A stretch of 64,000 nt of DNA. Origin: Siphonodentalium dalli (lineage: Eukaryota; Mollusca; Scaphopoda; Gadilida; Siphonodentaliidae). Position numbers and translations under genes: made by a program. Positions 1 through 10,451 of this stretch are shown piece by piece (position 1 is the first letter of the stretch; every line of letters starts with the position of its first letter). Location: NCBI GenBank assembly GCA_032622095.1, contig CP136067.1:200654052-200718051 (forward strand), given 5' to 3'. The notes beneath the pieces were generated by a model that worked only from the letters and a program-made list of their open reading frames with translations, ran no database searches and was not told the DNA's origin.

Positions 1-95
1 GCGAGGCTCCCTATGGGAGACTCGCATATATAAGAGAATGCATTGGCACAGAGTTTTCGCAAAATTTCAGGAAGCTCTAGTCATGAAAGGGTTAA
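1..95 (+). mobile_element. Right end of a TTAA MITE, family C (truncated by window)
   Basis: The window opens inside a palindrome arm (GCGAGGCTCCC, then ATATAAGAGAATGCATTGG), followed by CACAGAGTTTTC and the terminal TCATGAAAGGGTTAA. The same right end occurs at 29047, 31391 and 42745. TTAA ends with CCC/GGG next to them are typical of piggyBac-superfamily elements; that assignment is inference. Confidence 0.75.
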
Positions 96-800
96 CAAAC
101 GTATGGAGTACAAATGTTTCTTTACCAGTTAATACATTCTCTATTAATATTGATGTCGCTCGGTGCAGTGGAACTTCACTGTGTGCACATTTCAAACAAG
201 TTTGTTCAATACCGTTAACACTGCTCCCACATAGAATCCGGGATCATTTTGTCATATTAGCAATGAATGCTTATTGTTAATTTTAATGTTGGTTATTACT
301 AAGTGGTAAACATGTTAATGGTTACTGGTATAAATATACTCATAAGGTCAATTCTAATGTAGGTTATCACTAAGTGGTATACATGTTAATGGTTACTGGT
401 ATACATATATATATATATACTCATAGGGTTGATTCTAATGTAGGTTATTGGTATTTGCCATGTTTAAAATGGCAGTTCGTTTTGTTGATAATCTGTTGCT
501 CCAAAATTGATATTGGACTATTAAGGGTACAAACTTTTCTCTACCGGATATTACATTCTGCGTAAGTATTGATGGTCGCTCGGTGCATTGGAACCATATT
601 GTTTACACAATTGATGCAACTCGGTTCAATACTATTAAATCTGTGTATTATCTGGTGCCACATAGAATATAAGACTCATTTTGTCAGATAGCATTGTATG
701 CTCAGGATAAATTTTAAACCTTGATTGTTACTAAGTGGTATACTTGTACATGTGGATTCATGGTTACTGCATGGTATCTACATGTATACCGAAGGGTCGA
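96..800 (+). repeat. Diverged tandem duplication, unit about 425 bp
   Basis: Two diverged copies lie head to tail. Landmarks recur in order: TCGCTCGGTGCA (about 158 and 574), CCACATAGAAT (about 228 and 657), CATTTTGTCA, and TTACTAAGTGGTA (296, 364 and 727). A shorter 75-bp duplication around TTAATGGTTACTGGTATA (about 314 and 382) is nested in the first copy, next to a short AT dinucleotide run (404-418). No coding potential is seen. Confidence 0.6.
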
Positions 801-802
801 GT

Positions 803-1053
803 TTAAACCTTTGAGTGCCAGAGGCCGATATTATCGGCCCTAAACCTACACAATAAGTCTGTTAAAGAATATAATAAAATATATTAAAATTGTGAAAAAT
901 TTATAAAAAAAAAAAAAAAAAAAAAAAATTGTTAGGCCAATGCATTCTCTTATATATGCGAGGCGACCTATGGTCGACTCGCATATATAAGAGAATGCAT
1001 TGGCACAGGGTATATGGGTTGATAAAAAAATCTGACCTGGCACTCAAAGGGGG
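803..1053 (+). mobile_element. TTAA MITE, family B
   Basis: Ends resemble TTAAACCTTTGAGTGCCAG and CTGGCACTCAAAGG, a degraded form of the family B ends (TTAACCCTTTCAGTGCCAGG). It contains one complete 67-bp palindrome (about 936-1003) and a long A run (about 905-928). Much of the left interior is missing compared with 5873-6355. Confidence 0.7.
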
Positions 1054-1394
1054 TGTAAGTTATTGCTGTTTGCAGTGTTTAAAAGAGCAAGCGATTTTTT
1101 AAAAATTGTGATGGTTCAAAATTATTATTAGCCACCATTTGGAATATATTACATTTGTCCAAGACTCTTATGGCCCGTCATCGGTTGTTTCATAGTTACG
1201 AGAAAAAATGGTCATTGTCTCAACAGATAGAAATCTGAAGACTCATTTATAGGGTGTAAACCAAAATTAAAATGAAAATAACTGGCGGCGGTTACCGATC
1301 GGTAAAGATTCAACACTTCTTTACTAAATGGATTCTATACCACCCATGTAAAAAGTATGCATTGGTCTACGTTAAATTACCAGCTTACCATATA
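1054..1394. other. Non-coding, no recognised element
   Basis: AT-rich sequence without a convincing ORF, terminal repeats or tandem structure. Probably upstream or intronic sequence of the NDR kinase gene. Confidence 0.4.
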
Positions 1395-1533
1395 CAGTAA
1401 TGCCCTAATTAATCGACTCCGTAACCACAGCAGAATTACTGGCAACCAACAAGCCATATTTCCGACTAAATCCTGAAAAATTACCCATAATTCTGCTGTG
1501 GTTATATGGAGTCGATTAATTAGGGCATTACTG
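1395..1533. mobile_element. Foldback MITE, CAGTAATGCCC ends (pogo/Tc1-mariner type)
   Basis: Inverted ends CAGTAATGCCCTAATTAATC and their complement are flanked by TA on both sides. The arms contain the family landmarks CCACAGCAGAATTA and GCCATATTTCCGACTAAATC. The centre is shortened, so the element is a 139-bp near-palindrome. TA flanks with CAGT..ACTG ends are typical of Tc1/mariner and pogo relatives; it encodes nothing. Confidence 0.85.
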
Positions 1534-1954
1534 TATGCTTACCAGATATCTCACTGGCATCATCAAATTACATCAAGAGTTAATACCTGGATGTTAATTG
1601 ATTTTTGAACCCATTCCTCATGCAGGGTTCAAAATCTAATATCCAGGGCTGTTTAGATACCCGTTACAGGTTTGGGCACCCAAATGTCCCCAAATTCATA
1701 GTAAATAGTATTTAATCAATCTGAATTTTCCAGTTTTTCAAGGCATGGTCAGAATTGGTTTACATAATTGGTTTACTTTAATTACCTAATTCAACAATAT
1801 ACTGTGTAAATCATCAATTTGCAGTTGCAACAAAGCCTTTAGTTGCATTGTCATTTGTAGAATCAGAAATTGTTAGTCATCTCAAATTATATGGGAATAC
1901 ATGTACCGGTACATGTATACTCATTTGAATAACAGGTGTCCCCAAAAAATCTCC
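1534..1954. other. Non-coding, no recognised element
   Basis: AT-rich single-copy-looking sequence; no ORF or repeat recognised. Confidence 0.35.
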
Positions 1955-2342
1955 TTTCTCTGTGTACCCCACTTAAAGGGGTACTGTGCACTTAATACGT
2001 TCATTTAGGGACCATCTCCTATTATACTCAGCAGATTACATGTATATGTGACAAATGAATGAATTGAGCCACGGATTAGTGCATAATACACTCATGTGCT
2101 CTATGAATGATGCAAACAACATGGTAATTATAATGAAAATGAATTAATGACTATACAGCCATTTATTCATTTTCATTATAATTACCATGTTGTTTGCATC
2201 ATTGATAGAGCACACAAGTGTACTTTTCACTCATCCATGGCTCAGGTTCGTGTATTTGTTGCATTATATTCTGTTGAGTATAAAAGGAGATGGTCCCATA
2301 AATGGCCTGATTTAGGGTACAGTCCCCCTAAAAAATCTACAC
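1955..2342. mobile_element. Long imperfect foldback element
   Basis: The two halves are inverted copies about a centre near 2155. GGTAATTATAATGAAAATGA (2131) is answered by TTCATTTTCATTATAATTAC (about 2168), GGGACCATCTCC (about 2008) by GGAGATGGTCCC (about 2285), and the outer GGGGTACTGT by ACAGTCCCC. The total length is about 390 bp. It looks like a MITE, but no target duplication was identified and the family is unknown. Confidence 0.6.
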
Positions 2343-2424
2343 ATATATGCCCTAAATATCATAATGTAATGATACCTGTACTCATAGATTCCAAATATGC
2401 AAAACAAAATGTTCATGCCAAAAC

Positions 2425-2730
2425 GGGGGGCCTCGGTGGCTCAATCGGTTAGGGGTACAACTCCAAGCCGTTTCGCCTTCCAGCGCTGGCGATAAGGGTT
2501 CATATCCACATGTTTCCATCGTGGACTTTGTAACTCGAAATCGTTATCTGGGAAAGTTGCCAGTTACTTGCCGATGGCCGGTGGTTTTCTGCACATGGTC
2601 GATGAGTTTATCAGCCATTGAAATCACTGTTAGATTAGCCGTAAATGTGCGGATTTCCTCCACCATTAAAACTGGCAATGTCGTGATATGGCCTTAGTGG
2701 CTAAAGCGACATAAAACCCCAATCAATCAA
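2425..2730 (+). mobile_element. tRNA-derived SINE (MetaSINE type)
   Basis: The head is tRNA-like: GGCCTCGGTGGCTCAATCGG matches a pol III A box, and GGTTCATATCC about 45 bases on matches a B box (GGTTCGANTCC). The body contains CCGGTGGTTTTCT and TTTCCTCCACC, as in the conserved Meta domain described for bivalve and other animal SINEs. The tail is CATAAAACCCC followed by three ATCA units. The element is flanked by an imperfect 13-14 bp duplication, TCATGCCAAAACGG on the left (2413) and TCATGCCAAACGG on the right (2731), showing target-primed retrotransposition. The centre is longer than the compact Meta domain, suggesting divergence. Confidence 0.8.
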
Positions 2731-2743
2731 TCATGCCAAACGG

Positions 2744-3530
2744 CACAGGCAACTTTTTAGAAGACTACCAGCAATAAAACTTCATGCATATATTCCTTGC
2801 AGACTCCACATTGGGTGGTATGGATGACTTTGCATAATAATTTAGTCAATGTCACCTATTTATGTAAAGTTGCTGCTCCAACAACAGTCACAGGCAACGA
2901 GCGGAGTTAATTATACTAACAAAGAGCCATTTAAATCTCCAACCAAAACACAAATCACCCCACTCGGTATACAGACATACTAGTAGATCGAATGCTGTAG
3001 GCAGACGACATTTAAATACTGAATACACTACTTCACGATAGACTGATTTCACATAATAAAAAGGGGCGTCTCTGGGTGACACAGGTGTATATTTAGACTT
3101 ATATAATTAAGAATCAGTCGAGCACGTGTCTATGTTTGGCAACTAACAAATGATTAACCACAAACACTGATTTCTTACGTTGGTGCATTCTCTGTATCCT
3201 CATCTCCCGCCTTTTCTCACGCATGTTTTTAATTTCTTGGAAATGTCAGCCAAATCTATGAGGGCGTGTACAGATTAGATTTACCTATCCTTTCATCTGT
3301 GAGTATCGTGCGTGTTTGATATATTGTATTTGTATAGCATAATGCTTCCCAGTGTAAACGCTTGTGTTTGACAGCAATCAGCTGTAGTGCTGATTACAGG
3401 CCAGGTAAGTAGCAGGTTGTCATTTATTAATCACAGGTGAGGTACACCAGGTAAACATCATCAACTTACCTGTGTGCTGGAATTTAAATCGATCACTTTG
3501 ATGCTCTTAGCTGTTTGAGTTATAACCCTT
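2744..3530. other. Non-coding, no recognised element
   Basis: No repeat or convincing coding segment. A minus-strand ORF of 64 codons (2888-3082) shows no recognisable motif. Confidence 0.35.
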
Positions 3531-3917
3531 TCAGTGTCAGGGGCCGATCTCTAAACAATTATGATTTTTTTTTTTAGATTTTTTTGGGTTGAATTTTGTT
3601 TTGGGTATGCTTAAGCATGCTATTGCGTATTTAAAAACAAAGTGGATATAACCTTAGGGGCATGTTATAACTCAAAAATATCACCAAGTATTCATAGTAA
3701 TAAGTTTGATGCCCATGAAAATCGTAAGATTCCCTGTCTGTTAAAGAATATAAGAAACAATTATTAAAATTGTAAAAAATAATAACAAATGATGAAAAAT
3801 TGTTAGGCCAATGCATTCTCTTATATATGCGAGGCGACCTATGGTCGACTCGCATATATAAGAGAATGCATTGGCACAGGGTATATGGGTTGATACAAAA
3901 ATCGGACCTGGCATTTA
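3531..3917 (+). mobile_element. TTAA MITE, family B
   Basis: The left end reads TATAACCCTTTCAGTGTCAG (TTAA mutated). The interior has GGGCCGATCTC, a T-rich stretch and GGTATGCTTAAGCATGC. The right part holds a 67-bp palindrome (about 3808-3875), then GGCACAGGGTATATGGGTTG and ATCGGACCTGGCA. The right terminal TTAA is lost. Confidence 0.75.
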
Positions 3918-4278
3918 TATTATCACACTACAAATATTATAACATGGGACTAAATACATATATGCTGGTGGTAGTGATGGAGTCATCAAGTAATCTGAAA
4001 TTCAATCTTAGGTGTGTGACATATTGTGTTCGAATAATTTCTTTGATCACACTGACATTCAGACGAGCAATCTGCATGTCATTATAGTTTTGACTTTTGA
4101 AAACGATTAGGTTCAATGAAGAGGATCAGGTTCAATGAAGACCAGATATGTTCCCAGTAATTATATCAGTACTCATACTGACCTACTTTTAATTAACTGA
4201 CTAAATCAGCCGAATCATCAAAAGTATATTCCCTTGCCATAGTTCAGTGACCATATTCGCTGCTCAACAAGTTCACAG

Positions 4279-4638
4279 CAAACCTTGATATAGAGTGTCT
4301 GACATTTGCAGGAGGTCCCCAGAGGGTGAATTTAGTGATGCTACCCCACACAGCGGGCTAGAATCACCAAATTCACCCTCTGGGGACCTCATTCTGCTTA
4401 GACCTCATCTTCTGGAGAGAATCTATAGCCTCAAATTAACTTTGTTTTTAGTACCTTTTTCCCTTCTGTTCAGTTTCTATATCCCCAATGGGTGAATATC
4501 CACTTCAACTGGGGGAACTTCAATCTGATTCTCAGTCTCCCATAGTTGAGGCCTAAGCAGAATGAGGTCCCCCATAGGGTGAATTCAGTCATGCTAACCC
4601 ACTCAGCAAAAGTCAGACACACTATTTATCCAGACTTG
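4279..4638 (+). mobile_element. hAT-like hairpin MITE
   Basis: Inverted ends CAAACCTTGATATAGAGTGT and CACACTATTTATCCAGACTTG enclose hairpins made of GAGGTCCCCAGAGGGTGAAT and its complement. Flanks GTTCACAG and GTTCCCAT agree at 6 of 8 positions, a decayed 8-bp target duplication. The interior carries the long-form segment TTCAACTGGGGGAACTTCAA. Confidence 0.75.
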
Positions 4639-4646
4639 GTTCCCAT

Positions 4647-5238
4647 AATTGAATTGTTTTACAACCTGAGTGTTTCTTACCCTATCTATTTCAATATTAC
4701 AGGAACAAATTGAACTTTCCCCCTGGCCCAATGGTGTCTATCTATTTAAATGTTATGCAGGCAAATTGAGTTTTATTCCCCTCCTGTCTCCGACTGAATG
4801 CTAATACTCTCTTTAGGAACCCCAGGGGTTGATGGTACATAGTACATCAAACCTAAGTAATTTTGAATTTTCTTTAGGAAGTTAAACCATCTGAGTGTTT
4901 CTGTTCATTGCAAATTATATTAGCCTCGGCCAATTGAATGTAATGTTGTCTGAAACCCTATTAAATGTCTGACTTTTCTCAAGATATATGGGCAGTTACA
5001 ATGAATAACAATTGAAATTGACTCTGATATACTAAGGCAATGAATATACTGGTACTAATGAAATTGGTTTTTGAGCAAGGCATACATGTAATGTAGGTTC
5101 ATGAAGGGAATAGAGAAAGACAGAACTTCTTTCTCTTTCCCAGTAATGTGTACATTTCTTAATTATGCGATCTTTTAGATGAATATTTAAAAATCTAGTT
5201 TTTAATAGATCTACCATGTTATTTTGAGTAATAAAGTA
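4647..5238. other. Non-coding, no recognised element
   Basis: Low-complexity AT-rich sequence; nothing recognised. Confidence 0.3.
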
Positions 5239-5497
5239 CAGTAATTCCCTAAATAATCGACTCCTTAACCACAGCAGAATTATGGGTAATTTTTGGATTT
5301 AGTCGGAAATATGGCTTGTTGCCATTCACCGGAAAGCTCTCATGCACTTAAAATTAAAGATAAAAAAGATTAGTCATTCTATTAATACACTAATTTCACA
5401 TCCTGAATAGAATGACTAATCTTTTTCATCTTTAATTTTAAGTGCATGAGAGATTTCAGATGAATGGCAACAAGCCATATTTCCGACTAAATCCTGA
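5239..5497. mobile_element. CAGTAATGCCC MITE with a second hairpin as its loop, right end lost
   Basis: The left arm is normal, but the centre holds a separate inverted repeat. CATGCACTTAAAATTAAAGA (about 5341) and AGATTAGTCATTCTATT are answered in reverse by AATAGAATGACTAATCT and TTTAATTTTAAGTGCATG (about 5432). The right arm stops at ACTAAATCCTG without reaching the terminus. Confidence 0.7.
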
Positions 5498-5604
5498 TTG
5501 TGAATAGGAGCTACATTTTGCCATCATGCTAATACCTGTAGTAATATACCAAACTTGTTCATAAATATTGATTTCACCATATAAATTTTGGTTGTAAACA
5601 ACTA

Positions 5605-5775
5605 CAGTAATGCCCTAAATAATCGACTCCTTAACCACAGCAGAATTATGGGTAATTTTTCAGGATTTAGTCAGAAATATGGCTTGTTGCCATTCATCGG
5701 AAACCTCTCATGCACTTAAAATTAAAGATAAAAAAGATTAGTCATTCTATTAATACACTAATTTCACATCCTGAC
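5605..5775. mobile_element. CAGTAATGCCC MITE, left half with the same inner-hairpin arm
   Basis: This repeats the left half of the element at 5239, including one arm of its extra hairpin, through CACTAATTTCACATCCTGA, and then ends. The element at 5239 has therefore been partly duplicated about 365 bp away. Confidence 0.7.
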
Positions 5776-5872
5776 TGTTTGTGTTTTTGTTCTTGAGGAT
5801 CGGTGATTTTACATCCTGTCCATCTGTACAGTATATTATTCATCAGAATTTACATAAATACATTAACCCTTT

Positions 5873-6355
5873 CAGTGCCAGGGGCCGATCTCTCATCGGC
5901 CCTAATTTACGGTCTGTAAAATCGGCCCTAAAAAACGTTTAAATTTTTTTTCTCCTTTTTTTTTTTCTTTTAGATTATTTTGGGTTGAATTTGTTTTGGG
6001 TATGCTTAAGCATGCTATAGCGAATTTAAAAACAAACTGGATAAAACCTTAGGGGCATGTCATAACTCAAAACTATCACCAAGTATTCATACTAATAATT
6101 TTGATGCCCATGAAAAACGTAAGATTCCCTGGCAATAAACCTACAAAATAAGTCTTGCACTGAAAGAGTTAAAGAATATAAGAAAAAATTGTAAAAAATT
6201 GTAAAAAATAATAACAAATGATGAAAAATTGTTAGGCCAATGCATTCTCTTATATATGCGAGGCAACCTATGGTCGACTCGTATATATAAGAGAATACAT
6301 TGGCACAGGGTATATGGGTTGAGACAAAAATCGGACCTGGCACTGAAAGGGTTAA
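5873..6355 (+). mobile_element. TTAA MITE, family B (most complete copy)
   Basis: Ends are TTAACCCTTTCAGTGCCAGG and CCTGGCACTGAAAGGGTTAA, a 20-bp near-perfect terminal repeat including the TTAA target on both sides. The left subterminal region has CGATCTCTCATCGGCCC; the centre has GGTATGCTTAAGCATGC. A 67-bp palindrome (about 6237-6304) lies near the right end, followed by ATATGGGTTGAGACAAAAATC. TTAA duplication with CCC ends is the piggyBac hallmark. It has no coding capacity. Confidence 0.85.
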
Positions 6356-7578
6356 AGGCACTTCAGGCCTTCACTGTGGGTATAAAATTAAAATATTTCA
6401 GTTTGAAAATTATTTTCAGTATTATTTTAAATGCTTAGAATTTTTCCAATGTTTTTTCCCATCATGTTTTGATTAAACATTGGTATCTTAAGTTTGATCT
6501 ATTATCACTTCATGTTGCTTATAGTTGTTTCACAGACTTTTATTAAATTTGCATCCTTGCATCCCTTTAAATTATCATTCTGTTAAGACCTTGTAAGACA
6601 GTCTAAAACTGTGACCTGTTTTAGAAATAGACCCATCCACCGTACATGTACATATCCCTTTCATACTCGGAGATTTCGTGTCCCAAGTGTCTGTGACAAT
6701 ATGTCACGGTTACCCGCAACATTCTGACTCGCCTGATTCAAAAACAAAAAAATCACGTAAAGATATCCCCTGAAAATAACTTCATCAAGCAAAAACAAAA
6801 AAGAAACTGTCGGAATTTGTCACCCCCTCGTCCTCATTACTCGTGTTTACTGAGATAACATGCGTTACACTGGCCTCATTGTTCCGATGGAAATTTGGCA
6901 GAGAAACTATTTGCCCTAATAACTTACCTTTGTTTATATACAATCAAAGAGCAAAGAAAAAAACAAATTGGTGCAAATAAATTGTTATTTCGGAGCAGGT
7001 CAAAGTTCAAAGAGAAAGTTTCTGGATAAATATTGGCTCTCGCTTCGGAGGACTAACAAAGGAGATGGAAGTTTTATTCATTTCGGTCCAAGCTTTGATC
7101 TTGTAATGGAACAATAATGGCAATTAAGCATCGATATATGCTGAGGATTTATAGGCGGTCCAAGGCTCTAGTGTTTTATTATGCTATTTACTAACGTTAC
7201 TATTGTGTTTGTCGCTACGTTGTACCAGGCTTTAGATCAATCGATTGCTATAAACTTATTGACAGTATCCAGTATCTAGATTGGTTCCTTATTTATACAT
7301 GTAGTGCCAAGCTGCAATGTAGACCTCTGAATCAGATTTTTGCTGGAGTGAACAAAAGTGGTCATGTCTGTCACTGAGCGACCGCCCCCCCCGGAGTAAA
7401 CTTATGCCTTTGAAGATAGGGTCAACACTTCATACTACAACAATTTTTATGAAACTCAATTTCATTTTAATCAAATTACCGGTACTTGGAAATATACTTG
7501 ACTTCTACTCAACATGAACTTATTAATGTGGATTTCTGAAATGGTTCCTTCATGAAAGGGCAATCAACTTGCAATGTC
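6356..7578. other. Longest repeat-free stretch; non-coding
   Basis: About 1.2 kb with no family recognised elsewhere in the window and no convincing ORF. The part from about 6640 to 7200 is less AT-biased and has CRE-like and E-box-like words too common to call. It could hold regulatory sequence or a non-coding 5' exon of the kinase gene; nothing in the sequence decides this. Confidence 0.35.
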
Positions 7579-8043
7579 TTAACCCTTTCAGTATCATGGG
7601 CCGATCTCATTGGCCCTAATTTACGGTCTGTAAAATTGGCCCTAAATTTTTTTATATTTTTTTGGGTTGAATTTTTTTTGGGTATGCTTAAGCATGCTAT
7701 AGCGAATTTAAAAACAAACTGGATAAAACCTTAAGGGCATGTTATAACTCAAAACTATCACCAAGTATTCATAGTAATAATTTTGATGCCCATGAAAAAT
7801 GTAAGATTCCCTGACTAAACCTACAAAATAAGTCTGGCACTGAAAGAGAGTAGAATATAATAAAAAATTATTAAAATTGTAAAAAATTGTAAAAAATAAT
7901 AACAAATGATGAAAATTTGTTAGGCCAATGCATTCTCTTATATATGCGAGGCGACATATGGTCGACTCGCATATATAAGAGAATGCATTGGCACAGGGTA
8001 TATGGGTTGATACAAAAATCGGACTTGGCACTGAAAGGGTTAA
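7579..8043 (+). mobile_element. TTAA MITE, family B
   Basis: Ends are TTAACCCTTTCAGTATCATG and TTGGCACTGAAAGGGTTAA, with the same order of interior landmarks as the 5873 copy, including GGTATGCTTAAGCATGC and one 67-bp palindrome (about 7926-7993). It ends only about 30 bp before the large 26-bp minisatellite. Confidence 0.85.
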
Positions 8044-8672
8044 TATAATAATCAAGGGTTTTCGCTAGAGGAAAAGTGAATGTATGGGTAGTTACCTGTC
8101 TGTGAATGTATGGGTAGTTACCTGTCTGTGAATGTATGGGTAGTTACTTGTCTGTGAATGTATGGGTAGTTACCTGTCTGTGAATGTATGGGCAGTTACC
8201 TGTCTGTGAATGTATGGGTAGTTACCTGTCTGTGAATGTATGGGTATAGTTACCTGTCTGTGAATGTATGGGCAGTTACCTGTCTGTGAATGTATGGGTA
8301 GTTACCTGTCTGTGAATGTATGGGTAGTTACCTGTCTGTGAATGTATGGGTAGTTACATGTCTGTGAATGTATGGGTAGTTACCTGTCTGTGAATGTATG
8401 GGTAGTTACCTGTCTGTGAATGTATGGGCAGTTACCTGTCTGTGAATGTATGGGCAGTTACCTGTCTGTGAATGTATGGGTATAGTTACCTGTCTGTGCA
8501 TGTATGGGCAGTTACCTGTCTGTGAATGTATGGGTAGTTACCTGTCTGTGAATGTATGGGCAGTTACCTGTCTGTGAATGTATGGGTAGTTACCTGTCTG
8601 TGAATGTATGGGTAGTTACCTGTCTGTGAATGTATGGGTATAGTTACCTGTCTGTGAATGTATGGGCAGTTA

Positions 8673-9024
8673 CCGCTATACTTAAAGTAATTGACCACCA
8701 ATAACGTGGTGTCACCCCGTTAATATGGCGGTACTATACTGCGGTATCCTCCAATACCACGGTACTGATTATACTGATACTGCTTGTTAACGCGAACAAG
8801 TATGTGTGAGTAAATACCTCCCCTAAAAGAGTTCCATGAAAATCACCGCGGTATTCAACAAAATTAATGCGGTGCCCGCTAAAAGACCACGGTATCATTA
8901 TCGCCCAATAACGTAACTCCACGCCATGACCGTCTCGATACCGCTACCGTTTATTACCGGTATCACCGCGGTCATGACCGGGGTATCACCCCGTTTTTCT
9001 GGTCAATTACTTTGAGAATAGCGG
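8673..9024. mobile_element. GC-rich MITE in the minisatellite, copy 1
   Basis: A 352-bp element with inverted ends CCGCTATACTTAAAGTAATT and the near-complement ending TTTGAGAATAGCGG. It sits in a minisatellite unit (GTTACCTG) with TA on each side. The interior is rich in CCGCGG and ACCGCGGT words. Superfamily is not assigned; TA flanks fit Tc1/mariner-like insertion. Confidence 0.85.
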
Positions 9025-10099
9025 TACCTGTCTGTGAATGTATGGGTAGTTACCTGTCTGTGAATGTATGGGTAGTTACATGTCTGTGAATGTATGGGTA
9101 GTTACCTGTCTGTGAATGTATGGGCAGTTACCTGTCTGTGAATGTATGGTATAGTTACCTGTCTGTGAATGTATGGGCAGTTACCTGTCTGTGAATGTAT
9201 GGGCAGTTACCTGTCTGTGAATGTATGGGCAGTTACCTGTCTGTGAATGTATGGGCAGTTACCTGTCTGTGAATGTATGGGCAGTTACCTGTCTGTGAAT
9301 GTATGGGTAGTTACCTGTCTGTGAATGTATGGGTAGTTACATGTCTGTGAATGTATGGGTAGTTACCTGTCTGTGAATGTATGGGCAGTTACCTGTCTGT
9401 GAATGTATGGGTAGTTACCTGTCTGAATGTATGGGTAGTTACCTGTCTGTGAATGTATGGGTAGTTACCTGTCTGTGAATGTATGGGCAGTTACCTGTCT
9501 GTGAATGTATGGGTAGTTACCTGTCTGAATGTATGGGTAGTTACCTGTCTGTGAATGTATGGGCAGTTACCTGTCTGTGAATGTATGGGTAGTTACCTGT
9601 CTGTGAATGTATGGGCAGTTACCTGTCTGTGAATGTATGGGTAGTTACCTGTCTGTGAATGTATGGGTATAGTTACCTGTCTGTGAATGTATGGGTAGTT
9701 ACCTGACTGTGAATGTATGGGTATAGTTACCTGTCTGTGCATGTATGGGCAGTTACCTGTCTGTGAATGTATGGGTAGTTACCTGTCTGTGAATGTATGG
9801 GTAGTTACCTGTCTGTGAATGTATGGGTATAGTTACCTGTCTGTGAATGTATGGGTAGTTACCTGTCTGTGAATGTATGGGTATAGTTACCTGTCTGTGA
9901 ATGTATGGGTAGTTACCTGTCTGTGCATGTATGGGCAGTTACCTGTATGTGAATGTATGGGTAGTTACCTGTCTGTGAATGTATGGGTAGTTACCTGTCT
10001 GTGCATGTATGGGCAGTTACCTGTCTGTGAATGTATGGGTAGTTACCTGTCTGTGAATGTATGGGTATAGTTACCTGTCTGTGAATGTATGGGCAGTTA

Positions 10100-10451
10100 C
10101 CGCTATACTTAAAGTAATTGACCACCAATAACGTGGTGTCACCCCGTTAATATGGCGGTACTATACCGCGGTATCCTCCAATACCACGGTACTGATTATA
10201 CTGATACTGCTTGTTAACGCGAACAAGTATGTGTGAGTAAATACCTCCCCTAAAAGAGTTCCATGAAAATCACCGCGGTATTCAACAAAATTAATGCGGT
10301 GCCCGCTAAAAGACCACGGTATCATTATCGCCCAATACCGTAACTCCACGCCATGACCGTCTCGATACCGCTACCGTTTATTACCGGTATCACCGCGGTC
10401 ATGACCGGGGTATCACCCCGTTTTTCTGGTCAATTACTTTGAGAATAGCGG
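10100..10451. mobile_element. GC-rich MITE in the minisatellite, copy 2
   Basis: Same length as copy 1 and differing at about two positions (ACTATACC for ACTATACT, AATACCG for AATAACG). The left-hand minisatellite context, including a GGGTATAG variant unit, is the same for both copies. The two therefore arose by duplication of array plus element, not by two insertions. Confidence 0.9.

Noticed and set aside
2425-2500. Functional tRNA gene
   Set aside because: A and B boxes are present but the cloverleaf cannot be completed and a SINE body, tail and target duplication follow.
8734-10349. Identical 62-codon minus-strand ORF occurring twice
   Set aside because: It lies inside the duplicated 352-bp MITE; the identity reflects recent duplication, not selection on a protein.
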